NCBI GenBank assembly: GCA_900239685.1
Contig: OENT01000699.1
Coordinates: 20,112-84,111 of the forward strand
Length of the DNA: 64,000 bases
Source: Rotaria macrura
Taxonomy: Eukaryota; Rotifera; Eurotatoria; Philodinida; Philodinidae
Direction of reading: 5' to 3'
In this document: one piece after another, positions 1-12,139 of the stretch
Layout: each line of letters begins with the position of its first letter
How positions within the stretch are numbered: the first letter of the stretch is position 1
The notes under the pieces: generated by a model
Seen by the model: only the letters and a program-made list of their open reading frames with translations
Told to the model about the DNA's origin: nothing
The model's database searches: none
Position numbers and translations under genes: made by a program

Positions 1-40
1 TTCATTGATTAGATCATTTATTCAAGCTGAAACAGTCAAA

Positions 41-3000
41 ATGGCATCATCAAATACTTGTCATCAAAATGAAAATTCATTAGTACAAGAAAAGAAAAAT
101 TCTAAATCATCAAAAAATCATGTACGTCTTTGTTGTTAATTATTAATTGAATTATTTACTTTTGTATGTTTTTTTTTCCTATTACAAAAAAAAATAAGAC
201 TTATGATCTGGATTGGATAAAAAATACCAATGCGAAACCATTTTTAGCTGATGAACGGCATTCATTAAAAAAGCCAATTACAGATCCCGGCAGTCAAAAA
301 CGTTTAAGTAAATATAATGGACTTGTTAATCGTATGACATCTGCACAAGTCGATGATGAATTAAGAAGCCGGCAATTATCAACTAGGTTATATAGCATGC
401 ATAGTTATTTTTAGAATTTGATTATGAAAATTAGTTATTTATTTGTGGTAGCCAGTGGTGACATGGAAATTCGACGTATTCGTTTGAAACATTATTATAA
501 AGCTCAAATAACATTGGGATCTGACAATCCGTTGAAAATGATTCAACAACATTTCGAATATATTGCTGTTGTGGACTTTGAAGCAACATGTGATACTAAT
601 CAAGGCAATACTTATCCACATGAAATTATTGAATTTCCTATTGTTCTTATTAATGTGCAAGAGCAAACGATCGTAACTATTTAATCACATAGAACAAATT
701 GTATGTGAACCATTTTATTTCATTCAAGGTTGACAAATTTCAATCATATTGTCGACCAACAATTAATCCAATATTGTCAAATTTTTGTACAGATTTAACT
801 GGCATACAACAAGTATGTGTCTGTATGTTATGCTAATTAACTAGTAACCTTCAGGAAGAAAGAACAATGAACTATACATCCATTAGTCGTCATCTTTTCT
901 TTTAGTAATTGGAGAGAATCGATGAACCATTGCTAACGGTTGTATTTCGTACATAGTCTCTATTTCTCGCTATGACTGTAATTATCTGGGAGAGAGATGC
1001 AAAAAGGCAATGAACGTCTTTTAATTCATAAAAAAATCTTTTTAGATGATGACCGAAAGATTTGAATGCTGTTAAAATTCTTGTTTTCTTTCGTTTATGG
1101 AGGCATATTACTTAAGTATAATCAGATTCCATACAGATTCTGTTACTAGGTTTGTCATTGAATATTCGCCTATCAACTCATTCATAAGAACGACCTCAGA
1201 GATTTGTTGGAAATCAGTTTTGTCATGAGATTTTTCAAATCGTTTCTTTTTCTAAACTTCATATGCTACCAGACAGTGTACTAGAAAGTGGATGCGATGG
1301 AAATTTTTCGATTCGTCATATAGAGTTGAAACATATTTCGCCAAGGATACATCTTAATTTTTCCTATGCTTCAAATAATATTGTTCATCCTTTGGGAGTG
1401 GAAACATTTTTTACCGACTACTTATTTATAGATGTTAGTAAACTTTATTGAAAATCGATATCTTGTACAAAATATTAAAAAACTTAGCCATAGTTTCACA
1501 ATTATTGAAGTGCCTAAATTTTTAAGATGTGTAGATCAGGATCTATTCAGAATTAGGTAACGTCTTCGTGTGTAACTCTAAATGAAGACACAAAATATTT
1601 CATCCATGATACTAGTAGAATTTCGTAAGAATTCATTGAAATGCGCAATTCTTGTCAATATATTGACATTTTATACATGGAGTAGTTACAATAGATGGAA
1701 GAATGCCTCGAAAATTTTAAATAGAAAAATATTGTATGTCGATGATATCAAGTATTTCTCCTAGTCAATTAGATTCATGCTGGTAGATTAAATATATATT
1801 ATATCTCACTCACCGAATGTACGCAGTAATGTCGAAAGGAAAAATATCGGAAAGTTTGCAGACCGGAAGGATGAAATCCTATTAGAGTTGATATCGTAAA
1901 AATGGTCGAATGAAAACAGGACGGCCTGACAAATAATCAGAGAGCATGAGGCGTAAATGTTAAACATAATAATAACATATGCAATTTCGAATATAATATA
2001 AAGGAACCGTTTCAAAAATAAAATATAAGTAGAGATAAATTAATCATCACTTTCTCTGATTAAAAAAAAGAACAGTTACACAGATTAGAACTTAAGCTGG
2101 TTATGTCCAGTTATCAGACTAATTGATAAAAGAAATGAAAAGAGTATACGCATGGATATCTAGCTGTATAAATACTGTGATATACCATATTTTTGACACT
2201 CACTCCTACTATTATACAATGATATGTAACTACAAATGGTGGACTAACAACAGAAAACACATTCTGAACAACGTCGTTTTGATAGACTTGCTGACCATTG
2301 TGCAAATAATGAAATTAGTCGAGAAAAATATTTAGAAGAGTTGTTGTTTGTAGTCGCTAAAGATAAAAGGAAAATAAATATAAATTATTGATTGTTAGAT
2401 ATTTTCTTGTTAGATTATTTTTCACATAAAATGATTAAAAACATAGTTTTCGACATTGGTCAGGCATACCCACTCACCCTTAGATCATATTCTTCTCTGC
2501 AGAAATTTATAAAACTTCATGAAGTTCAAGATACTTATCTATGGATACAGCTTTTCTTCTGTACTACTTTACGTTAGATTTTTCAAATAGTTAATAGTAC
2601 CTCTGTTTCATTACTGGAGCACTTTTACTAATCTTCACTCTTATGATGAAATATGATGTGCGAAACTTGATTTTTACTTCTATATCAATCAAAATAAAGT
2701 TCAAATAATCATCTGTTTCAGTCAATAAGAATAAACTATTCTTCTTCTAGCATCAAGTTGATCATGCTCCTACATTTCCTGAAGTTTTACGTAATGTTGA
2801 AATTTGGCTCAACGAAAGAAATCTTTTATCACATAAACGCAAATGTGCATTTGCTACCGATGGGTGTGATAAATTAAGATAACATACACAAATCTTTTAT
2901 TATTTTATATTTTTTAATGTTTATTTTCAAGTCCATGGGATTTTGCAAAATTTCTTCGAATCCAATGCGGCTTCAGTTCTATACCATATCCACGATGGGC

Positions 3001-3442
3001 TAAAAAATGGATTAATATTCGTAAAGAATTTTCTAGTTTCTATTCTGTACAACGATGTGGTATGAATACAAAGATGAAACATTGTTTCTCTTCATCCTTT
3101 TCGTTCTTTTATTTTAACATTAGGTCTTGAAAAAATGTTGCAAAGTCTTGGTTTCGTGTTTGATGGTCGTCACCATTCTGGTCTTGATGATTCAATCAAT
3201 ATTGCTCGTATTGCTCTTGAATTAATGAAGGTTAGATATAGTTTTTAAAACTTTTTCAACTGACAATAGGAATTGTATTCCATTGAATTTTCTAGGATGG
3301 GTGTGTCCTTTTATTAAATGATGGTATTCGCGCATCGAATCCAAAATTCGTTGATTTAAATATAACCAACGATGATGAAATACATGATCATGATGAAGAG
3401 GAAACAAAACTAGATGATAATTCAATTGTTTTAGATGAATAA
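41..3442 (+). CDS. ERI1: ERI1-like 3'-5' exoribonuclease (3'hExo family), 8 exons
   Basis: Exons by splice consensus and frame: 41-121, 199-386, 456-672, 729-812, 2751-2863, 2932-3059, 3124-3230, 3296-3442; all phases close and give about 354 residues. Exon 2-3 reads as a SAP-type helix region (RMTSAQVDDELRSRQLSTR ... IRRIRLKHYYKAQ) that in the family binds histone mRNA stem-loops. The DEDDh nuclease follows: VVDFEATCD (first D and E), HEIIEFPIVLIN, a conserved ATDGPWDFAKFL block (third acidic residue) and GRHHSGLDDSINIARIA (catalytic H and last D). KKWINIRKEF is also family-typical. Known roles of the family are trimming histone mRNA and 5.8S rRNA 3' ends and degrading small RNAs. The C-terminal tail is acidic. 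A polyadenylation-like AATAAA lies at 3475-3480. The start at 41 is the first in-frame ATG visible; more 5' sequence is off the window. Confidence 0.88.
813..2750 (+). other. Long intron 4 of the ERI1-like gene
   Basis: The other introns of this gene are 60-80 bases, but this one is 1,938 bases. It starts GTATGTG and ends TTCTTCTAG and joins codons GIQQ and HQVDHAPTFPE in phase 0, matching the family's GITQ-DQVD junction. No recognisable coding exon, repeat or RNA gene was seen inside; the short open frames there have no family features. Confidence 0.7.
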
Positions 3443-3474
3443 ACTATTCTTATCTTTGTTGAACTGTTTTCTCT

Positions 3475-3480
3475 AATAAA
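3475..3480 (+). terminator. Polyadenylation signal-like AATAAA of ERI1
   Basis: AATAAA lies 33 bases after the ERI1 stop and about 90 bases before the next start codon. It is placed as expected for cleavage between two genes of a polycistronic unit, but this is not proof of use. Confidence 0.45.
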
Positions 3481-3550
3481 ATTTATAAAGCATTAAAAAA
3501 TGACATTAACCAAGACAGAACTTTTAATGGTTTCTTATGTCTTTTCCTAT

Positions 3551-3563
3551 ATATAATTTCTAG
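3551..3563 (+). promoter_or_regulatory. Splice-acceptor-like site just upstream of EXOSC6 start
   Basis: An AT/pyrimidine-rich stretch ending TTTCTAG lies 8 bases before the EXOSC6 ATG, with no donor belonging to this gene visible upstream. In bdelloid rotifers, where spliced-leader trans-splicing is known, such a site is where a leader would be added. The short gap to ERI1 supports a two-gene operon-like unit. The call is inference. Confidence 0.4.
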
Positions 3564-3571
3564 AGTAAACC

Positions 3572-4309
3572 ATGGAACAACCAGATGAATGTTTCGATCC
3601 GCTTCAATTTGCTGCCGATCTTGATTTATCAGAAACGAAAAAATTAAATATAGATGAAAAAGTGCACATTTCCAAAAGTCTCATAAATCAAGCAAATGGT
3701 TCATCATATATTGAACTATCATCAACTAAAGTAACATGTGCGATATATGGTCCACGTGAAGCATCATCAACATCAGATGAATCCTATTCGAAATGTTTAC
3801 TTGAAACATCAATTAAGTTTTCTCCATTTGCTCGTCAACATCGTATCGATCCACTTTTAATACAATATGATAATGATGAAGATTGTGAAGAATCTGAATT
3901 GTGTTCACGTCTTGAAGAAGCACTTCTACCTTGTATACTTCTTCATAAGTATCCTAAAACGAAAATTGATATTATAATCGATGTTATTGAAGACGATGGA
4001 CAACATTTACTTTCAGCCATTATACTTTCTGCTACAGTTGCATTGATTGATGCTTGTATTGAACTTTATGATACAGTTGTTGCTAAATCATTAAAAACCA
4101 ATGATTCATTATTTACATTATGTTATATGCCTAATTTAGCGCAAGTATCATGCTTATTTTTTGATGGTGAAGCAACATCAAACGATCTTGATCAATTGAC
4201 TGATGAAGCTGTAAAACAATGTCAATTGTTACATAAAGCTATCTGTAAAGTTGTTATTAGTGATCTTAAATCAACTGTTGCCTTCAATCAAAAAATGGTT
4301 TCAAAATAG
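3572..4309 (+). CDS. EXOSC6: Exosome complex component MTR3 (RNase PH-like)
   Basis: Single-exon protein of 245 residues with an RNase PH fold. Visible family blocks: NGSSYIELSSTKVTCAIYGP (N-terminal RNase PH strand-turn), IKFSPFAR, then EESELCSRLEEALLP and the KYPKTKIDIIIDVIEDDGQ / LSAIILSATVALIDACIELYD core. The arrangement best fits EXOSC6/MTR3, one of six RNase PH-like subunits of the nine-subunit exosome ring. In animals these subunits are catalytically inactive and guide RNA to the associated nucleases. Start 3572 sits in a strong CCATGG context and directly follows an acceptor-like site. It lies 129 bases after ERI1 on the same strand, so the two RNA 3'-end-processing genes may be co-transcribed. 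EXOSC4/5 are alternatives but fit less well. An AATAAA at 4522-4527 may be its polyadenylation signal. Confidence 0.8.
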   Translation: MEQPDECFDPLQFAADLDLSETKKLNIDEKVHISKSLINQANGSSYIELSSTKVTCAIYGPREASSTSDESYSKCLLETSIKFSPFARQHRIDPLLIQYDNDEDCEESELCSRLEEALLPCILLHKYPKTKIDIIIDVIEDDGQHLLSAIILSATVALIDACIELYDTVVAKSLKTNDSLFTLCYMPNLAQVSCLFFDGEATSNDLDQLTDEAVKQCQLLHKAICKVVISDLKSTVAFNQKMVSK

Positions 4310-6581
4310 AACTGTTTGTTTCAAGATGTTTTAATGGATGACTATCATGCTAACGTGAATAAACGAAAAGAAATACACCATGAACATATTCAGATTGCAT
4401 TCTATTTATTAGGAAATGTGTTGAGAAAATTAACTGTTCAAATTTTAAATATGAATATTTTGTTGCTAACCTTGATTTTCATTCCATTCAATAGAATAAC
4501 TTTAGACATTATTCGATGAAGAATAAAAACTTTGTTGAAACATTTATTTCATATTGCTCGGATAAAAATTGATTCTCCAATAAAACAAAAACGGACAAGT
4601 TTCTAATAACGAAATTAGAATAACTCATGGACTAACTATCTAAGAAAACAACACTTTTATATAATTATACGTGCAGATGGATAACTTTATTTTCGAGAGA
4701 TTAAATTTTATTATGAATACTATTTAATGTTTTCAAAGCTTATGCATTTCATAAAGCAAAATCGAGCAGTAAGAACCTTCAAATAATATACAATACGACA
4801 TGACGATTTCTAACTTTTCTCCGTTGTTTACAAAAAATTGTTATTTCTATGATTAACAGTCTACTATGACAGAAAATAAATCTTCTGAATTGTAAAATGA
4901 AAATAACGTCAACATATGTTGAATAGTCCGTAGGACTAAGTTCTATCCCATGTAAAAAAAAAAAGAATCATAAAATCGTATGATTATAATCGATTTTTTC
5001 GTGATTTTTTGAACAACATCTTTTTTAAATGAGATATTAACGTCACAGAATGACCAAAACAAAACAAATACACAAAATGATCTGATATTTTCACCTAAGT
5101 TTTTATTTTTAACTATTCTGGAATAATATTGATTAAATCTTACACATAGTAATATAGTGATGTGGCTATTGGAAAAAACCTTGAATTTAATGGCTAATAA
5201 AATGATCATCCTTGTATCATCGATTGTTGTTTGTTCGTTTCGTTTCACTGAGTAATCACTAGTTTATATTCAGATATCTGATGCAATCAAAACAGGATGA
5301 ATTGCTATCTTTATCGATGATATGTTTTTTCTTCATCATGTGAACTGTATTGACATCGATCAATTGTGTTACTTGATTCGAAAAATAACTACTATGTTAG
5401 TAAAGAACTTTAAAATAAACATCAGTTAGAATACAACTTAGTTTCGTCTTTCACTTACTGCTATTGATCAATAGACAGTAACATCATACATCGTAGTACT
5501 TCACAGATACATAACGACATCAAAAACGTGCTCGTAAAATCTAAAAACTGTATACATAGTAGGTTCAAGAGAATTTCTGTTTTTGTTGTTTGTCATCAGA
5601 TCCATGTTGTCATATTTTATGCAATAAAAACACAGACTAAGCTAAATAAAGTTCAATGACGAAAGGCCAAAATCCATTTGCTATCGAAAATTCAATTCAA
5701 AAGTAATAGCCTTTTCCCTTGTTATCAATAAATAAGACTCGCTGATTTTTATTGCAATGGATTCATTTCCATAGCTAATCTATATGATTACATTGATCAT
5801 ATAGAGTGATGACTATTATGAAACATCAGACAATGCACCAGAGACTATTTCTCGTGTTTAATCGAAGAATACAGAAGCTAAGGAAACTGGGTGACAGTAC
5901 GACGATGGTTTTGATCTCTAAATTTTTTCATTATCGATTTCAAAATATTATCTCAGAATAATACGTAAGCATTATTGCAACTGTTGCTACTAAAGATCGA
6001 AAGTAAACCTCATTCTGGCTATTGGTTTTTGAATGCCATACTATTAATCCAAGCTATTCGTCAACTCTGTCATTGACTTATAACTATAAGAAAAAAAAGA
6101 ATACAAAGATTAACGCAGACAATACATAAACACAACACCATTAGACATGAGAACAATAGTTTAAAAAGGATGCGTACTTTCATCAATAAATGCACACATC
6201 TGTTCACAGTTCTTTCGATCATACACTAATTGGCTTTATTGTAAAGTAATTGCTTTGATCGTACATGGATCTAATTCATGTTCGAATGCAACTTACTAAT
6301 TATTGATAAGAAGATTTCAGTATTATGTTGAAAGGCGAAAAACAAGACATGATGGAAAATACTTTTCCAAACATGAGCACACTCATTACTTTTTTTCAGT
6401 GACATCTACAAGAATCGATTTTATATGTTCAATATCGTCTTTTGTCCAGTAAGTATCTATTGGATGGATAGAAAAATCGTCTGATTGTTACTCGTTTCTT
6501 CTCATAATTGCTTTTATTTGCTTGATTATATCATTGCAATCTTTGTGAATTCTACTGCTTTATTGCCGGTTTCTTTTTAAG
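4310..6581. other. Intergenic, no gene recognised
   Basis: About 2.3 kb of AT-rich sequence between EXOSC6 and Dishevelled. It contains the probable EXOSC6 polyadenylation signal (4522-4527). Short open frames, the longest about 100 codons at 4943-5248 on the minus strand, have low-complexity composition and no family features. Regulatory sequence for Dishevelled probably lies in the distal part. Confidence 0.6.
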
Positions 6582-9500
6582 ATGTCTCAAATTTGTCCTC
6601 AAACTTTATCAACTGGTACATCATCGACCTCATCTCTTCCTCCATCGTCTTCGAATATTCTAAACACAAGTACATTAAATACAATAACGAAAATTTTCAT
6701 TTATATCGATAGTAATCGAGATGATGCTAATGAGCCATTTTCAATTAAATTAAATAAACCATCGACGTCAATTACACTCGGTGATTTTCTAGTTGCAATT
6801 CCACGACCATATACAAAAAATTATAAATATTTTTTTAAATCAATCGATCCTGTTCTCGGAGTTATTCGTGAAGAAATAACCGATCATAAACAAATCCTTC
6901 CGTCAGCTAATGGACGTATTGCTGCATGGCTTATGCCAGCTGCTTTATCACAAATTACAGCGAATGACATAACAACAACAACGGCAAATACAAGTTATAC
7001 ACGACGAAGTCGTCAACAAGATGATTCTCTATTTACCACTGATACAAGTGCATCGGATCTAACTGATATAGCTAGTCAAATGGATCATGATGATGATCGG
7101 TAAAATGCAATATTTTGTAACCGAAGACAAATTCTAAAAATCGTATTTGTTCATGTTTAAGATTTTCATCTATTACAGAAACAACAAATACAACAAATGT
7201 GAGTAGTAATTATCAACGAAGACGTCGACGACGAAGACGACATCATCATCGTCGGCAACGAGTAATTATTGTTATTCATATATTAAATAAGCATGATTAA
7301 AAAAGAAATGAATAAAATTTATCGTTTAAAGGCTTCATCTATGAGTAGTATGACGGATTCAACTATTTCTATGGATGTTGTTACGGTTGTTTTAAGTTTG
7401 GGTATGCGAATTACTATTTTTCACTCTATGAATATGTATTTTTCTTCTATTTAGAACGTATTAAATATCTCGGTATGACTGTGGTTGGTGAATCCGATGG
7501 TGGCATTATTGTTGGATCAATTATGAAAGGGTATACATCAACACGTATAGTAGGGAAAGAGGAAGTTTTAAGAAAAACATAATCCAGTATTTATCGTGAA
7601 CTACATCTAGAGTATTGCTAGTAATTAACAAATGGTAACATTATTTTGAATGTTCAACTATGGCGTACTATTTGTCTTTGAACATTGATCCATTTGATCA
7701 ATAGGTCTCCTATTGATTGATTCTGATTGTGTACCAGTCAAACTATGCAGGAAAAAAGATAATTTTCCGAAATTATCTATCTCGCATTTGTCTATAATTG
7801 AGACGTTAATAATTATGTACTTTCTCATTGAATCAATAGATAATCGAGCTGAACGTGAGTGTTTTACTATACATGTGAGTCAGTTAATAAATTTCATTGT
7901 TATAATTTTATCTTGAAGAATAGTTGGATAGTAATGGTGTCAAATATGCAACTGTCTATTGACTTTGAAGAATGTATGTAACTAAAAGCACATATTTGTT
8001 TCATCGAAATAAATTCTGATTAACCACTTAATTAATATAGTTTTTTATGAATATATATATATATAGTTTAAGAACAAAATTGTGAAGATTCACTTGAGCA
8101 ATGCTTCATAGGTTTAGTCAGTAATAGTACTACTGTAGTCTAAGATGTCCATGCTGGTTCATAATGAAAATTGAAAGATTTTGTTTATTTTTCTTTCAGA
8201 GGCGCTGTTGATGCTGATGGTCGCATTCAACCAGGTGATATGATTCTACAAATGAATGATATCAGTTTTGAACATATATCGAACAGTGATGCTGTACGTC
8301 TTCTACGAGAAACTGTCAAAGATACTAAGTAAAAGGAAAATAATCTGTTGCTTTTCATCAATGAAAATTTTCTCTTATAAAATGAAATGTCTAGATCAAT
8401 AAAATTAGTTATCGCTAAACGTTGGAACGATCATCATGGTATGATGCATGATGATGAAATGAATGGTTATTTTCCATTTCCACATCAAGCAATCGTTAAT
8501 AATAATGCTCGACAAGAACCAATTCGACCCATTGATCCTCGTCATTGGGTAGCACAAACAAATGCCGTTCTTATGCGACGACGTTCGTCACTCTCACCAC
8601 CACCACCAGCTAGTTCAACATTATCATCATCATCGTCGAACTCACCACATAATCATAGTGGTATCAAAAGTACGATTTATGACATAAACATAAACTAGAT
8701 TTTGATGCAATATAATTTTCGCATAGAATATCGATATGATTTAAATTTAACACGTAATTCGGACATGGAAACAATATGTCATGCTATGCAACAGTCTCAA
8801 TCAGGCTTAGATATACGAGATCGTTTATGGTTGAAGATAATTTTAAAAAATTCTTTTCTTGGTTCTGATCTTGTACATTGGCTATACAAACATGTTGATG
8901 GTTTTATCGATAAACAAGATGCAAAAGAATATGCATGTGCTTTACTTGAACGTGGTTATATTCGACATCCAATTGTTGGCCTTTTAACACGTGGGTTCAG
9001 TAAATCATGTTACTATGTATTTGGACATTTAGACCATGATGGTGATGATGATAGTCAACTAAATGAAATGTCACAATTAACAATAAGTGATAGCACAATA
9101 CATTACGATGCTATTGCACGTCCAACATATGGTTTTCTTGATAAACACAATGTGCCTGTCCTATACGCATCAGCATCATCATTAACATCTTCATATAAAA
9201 AGCAAGCGAACAATAATCAATCAAGTAAGGAAAATGATGCACTACATCGAAATCTCTACTATCGACGGTTTCCATCATTTCAAATAATGAAACCTTAAAG
9301 ATTTTTGTTTTGTGTATTTGCCGAGATGTTCGCACCTCACCGTCATAAGTCGGATTCGATTGATAAAATAGAAAAACATATTTGATAAGTAGTTATAGAA
9401 GATATCTAAGGAATCTTTCGATATCATTCATCTAGAAAAGATTAGTTTTTCAAATCAGCTAACTACTCATTATGGAGTGTTGTTTTCTATCTACTCGTAC

Positions 9501-10145
9501 GACTATTGCCATTGAAATTGATCATTAATCGCTAGTGTTAAAATTATCTTTCAATGGATACTGTGTATAAGAAAACAAAATTGTATCTTAATCTGTGAGT
9601 GCAATGGTATTGTAAGTCAAAGTCTAAGAAGTCTTGAGCACAAAATCCAATATGAGTTAGCTGGGACACTTAAAAATTTAATTTTACATTCATAAAAATT
9701 AGTATGCAGGAACTATCGTGTTGGACGAGGTGGAGGATGTGTGAATTACAATCGTCTTCTAAAATTTAAAATCAATATAACAATCAGGTACTGCGATTGA
9801 TTAAAAGAACCTTAATATTAAAAAAAACGTCTCATCCATCAAGTCTCTCCCTATATTTGAGTCGTCGACGTATAATCTTGTTCTTGACCTACAGTGCTGA
9901 ACATCTATATTGCCGAATATATACAAGGGTTCATCGTTTGTAATAGCGGAAGCTTTTAAGAGTAAAAATATAATGTTCATTTTCTTTTTTGTTTTTTCGT
10001 GATAGGTGGTGAAAGTGCTGGTATCCGCATGACACCTTCATCATTTCTTGCAAATAACAATGCAACATTTTCAACAATACGAAGTCATAATCGTCCGAAT
10101 AATAATTCGACTTGTACAACAGACAATTCAATAATAACTATCTAG
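6582..10145 (+). CDS. DVL: Dishevelled (DIX-PDZ-DEP Wnt signalling hub), 8 exons
   Basis: Exons: 6582-7099, 7162-7261, 7332-7401, 7455-7530, 8200-8328, 8395-8669, 8727-9224, 10006-10145; phases close and give about 601 residues. DIX domain in exon 1 ([10 protein letters not shown] ... [12 protein letters not shown] ... [19 protein letters not shown]); this domain polymerises and recruits Axin. An Arg/His-rich stretch in exon 2 corresponds to the family's basic region. PDZ domain over exons 3-6 ([53 protein letters not shown]), followed by [14 protein letters not shown] domain in exon 7 ([39 protein letters not shown]), which binds Frizzled/membranes. The start directly follows TTTCTTTTTAAG, an acceptor-like site. 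The C-terminal tail is much shorter than in vertebrate Dvl. The last exon is chosen because donor GTAAGG at 9225 and an acceptor at 10005 keep frame; without that splice the frame ends at 9298. Confidence 0.9.
7531..8199 (+). other. Long intron splitting the Dishevelled PDZ domain
   Basis: 669-base intron (GTATAC ... TTTCAG) between the PDZ block IIVGSIMKG and [13 protein letters not shown]. Neighbouring introns are about 55-70 bases. An open frame at 7713-7916 is not similar to any family I recognise and is judged chance. Confidence 0.65.
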
Positions 10146-10329
10146 TCTAGTCATCGATATTCTGTCGAGTCAGATTAATATTATTACTTCTTTCATACAG
10201 CTATTGACTTTTTTCTTTTCTTTTGATGGAATACACGTTCGTTTGCGTGTCTATTAATCTCTTTTGTGACCTTTTTTTTTGTTAGTATTGGTAGTGATCT
10301 TTTCTTTTTGTTTATGTAAGATGCATACC

Positions 10330-10350
10330 TATATATATATATATATATAT
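10330..10350. repeat. (TA)n microsatellite
   Basis: Uninterrupted alternating T and A for 21 bases, probably in the 3' flank of Dishevelled. Confidence 0.9.
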
Positions 10351-12021
10351 CTTATCTTAGATAACTATCTACTCCCGGAACGTGACGAATGAACTAATCA
10401 AAGTGTTTGTATGTGGAATGTGTGTGCATTTGTAAAAAAAGACTTTTTCAATGAAAAAAAAAAAAACTTTAACTATGAACTACAATGTTCTAATCTATGA
10501 TTCATAATTATTTGTATATGAGGTTTTATTTCAAGGTAATATAACTTATTCTAACAATTATTTACTTTTAATACCAACAAGTGCTTGAAGATGATAATGT
10601 TGAAATCGTGTTTCATCAATTTGCTAATATTCATATGTTTTTGGATATTATTAATTGATGATTACACCATTTTTTTACTGATTAAAAATTCAAATTTAAG
10701 AGTGATCAATTTTCTTGGTAACAAAAAACATCTAGTTTTTCTTTACCTATCTGATAATATACAAATGTTTTTGTCATTTATTATTCTTCAACATTGATAG
10801 AATGGATTGTTTCATTTTTACGATCAATTTAAATCACGCGAGAAAAGGAAACGATTACTTTTGATACTTAGTCAATAGCAACTGAAACGATGTACTTCAA
10901 ATATGAATCAATACTTTTATATTTTTTGCATCAATCGATTCACTAATGCGATCACTAAAATGTTTACAATAGCGATATTTATACGTATATTCGCTATCGT
11001 TCAATTACCCGAATACCAACATCGTTACATACAGTAAGAGTTCATTATATTAGTAGTATGCATCACTGTTTCAGTGAGAAACTGATGCCCATATCAGTAA
11101 CTACTTGCAAAAGTGAACGGATAGTTAATTCATTCAAACTGTACATACCCAGAAGATTAGAATTAGTTGTACGTGAATACTGGAATCCTATTCGGAATAA
11201 CGACAATCATTAACAAGGATAGACTTTAGTTTTCTTTCTTTCTCATCTTTATACTTTGCAATCAAAAATTCCTATCAGCGATGGTATCGTTCAAAACTTT
11301 CAGTTTAAAGTTCGAAAATTATTTATTCTGATACTTTTCACGTGACTGTGTCATTTTTTGACAAAACGCAATAAAAGTTTAGCATAATCTTATGAATCAG
11401 TGAACAAGAAAAAAGAATTTGTACACAATTGATAACTCATTTGAATCTAACTAAAACATATGATTGATGTTTACAATCGATCAAATAGCTCTAGAGCTTA
11501 TCTTGTACGACACGCATTTAATTGCTATCCTACAAACATTCTTTGTAAAGTCATTGAAATCTCTACGTACATATACACGTATCTAAAAAATGGATTTCCA
11601 TTAAAAAAATGTTTTTGTACATCTCTTTTCAATACATGTGAACGGACAACATTCGATGATTGACTTCTAATAAGTAACAACTTAATATTCTATAGAAAAA
11701 ATCGTAATATACTCCATTTGTATTTTTATTTGACGTTTTGTTTTGTATACATGAAAAATATCTTATAAATGAAACCTATGATATAATAGACTCAATTATA
11801 TTCATCATTACAGTTGAAGTCTATTAAGCTTTTTAGTGCAATCAAAGAGTCTACGGATATATAATCGTGACTGTATGTTTTAAAAAACGAAATCTTTGAT
11901 TGATATGCATATAGAGAAATGTCATCATTTTCAAAGAAACAGACAACTATACCCAAAGAATCATAAATGACGGAAAAGACAAAAGAGAAACTTGATTTTC
12001 AAACAGGAATATGATACGCAT

Positions 12022-12036
12022 ACACACACACACACA
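12022..12036. repeat. (CA)n microsatellite
   Basis: Fifteen bases of alternating A and C just downstream of the FAF1 stop codon (gene on the minus strand). Confidence 0.85.
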
Positions 12037-12139
12037 AACGAATATACGATCATTCTAGTTTCTCAAAGTTCGCATAAGAGACAACATCTTGTTTTCATTG
12101 ATATATATACATAGAAATAGGTTTTGTCTGATGGAAATA

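Larger units (their letters stand above)
10146..12139. other. Convergent intergenic region with microsatellites
   Basis: About 2 kb between the 3' ends of Dishevelled (+) and FAF1 (-), holding both 3' UTRs. It contains a (TA)n tract at 10330-10350 and a (CA)n tract at 12022-12036. Open frames at 10585-10797 and 11460-11663 lack any family signal. Confidence 0.6.

Noticed and set aside
4943-5248. 101-codon minus-strand open frame
   Set aside because: Phe/Ile/Lys-rich low-complexity translation in AT-rich DNA with no neighbours or motifs.
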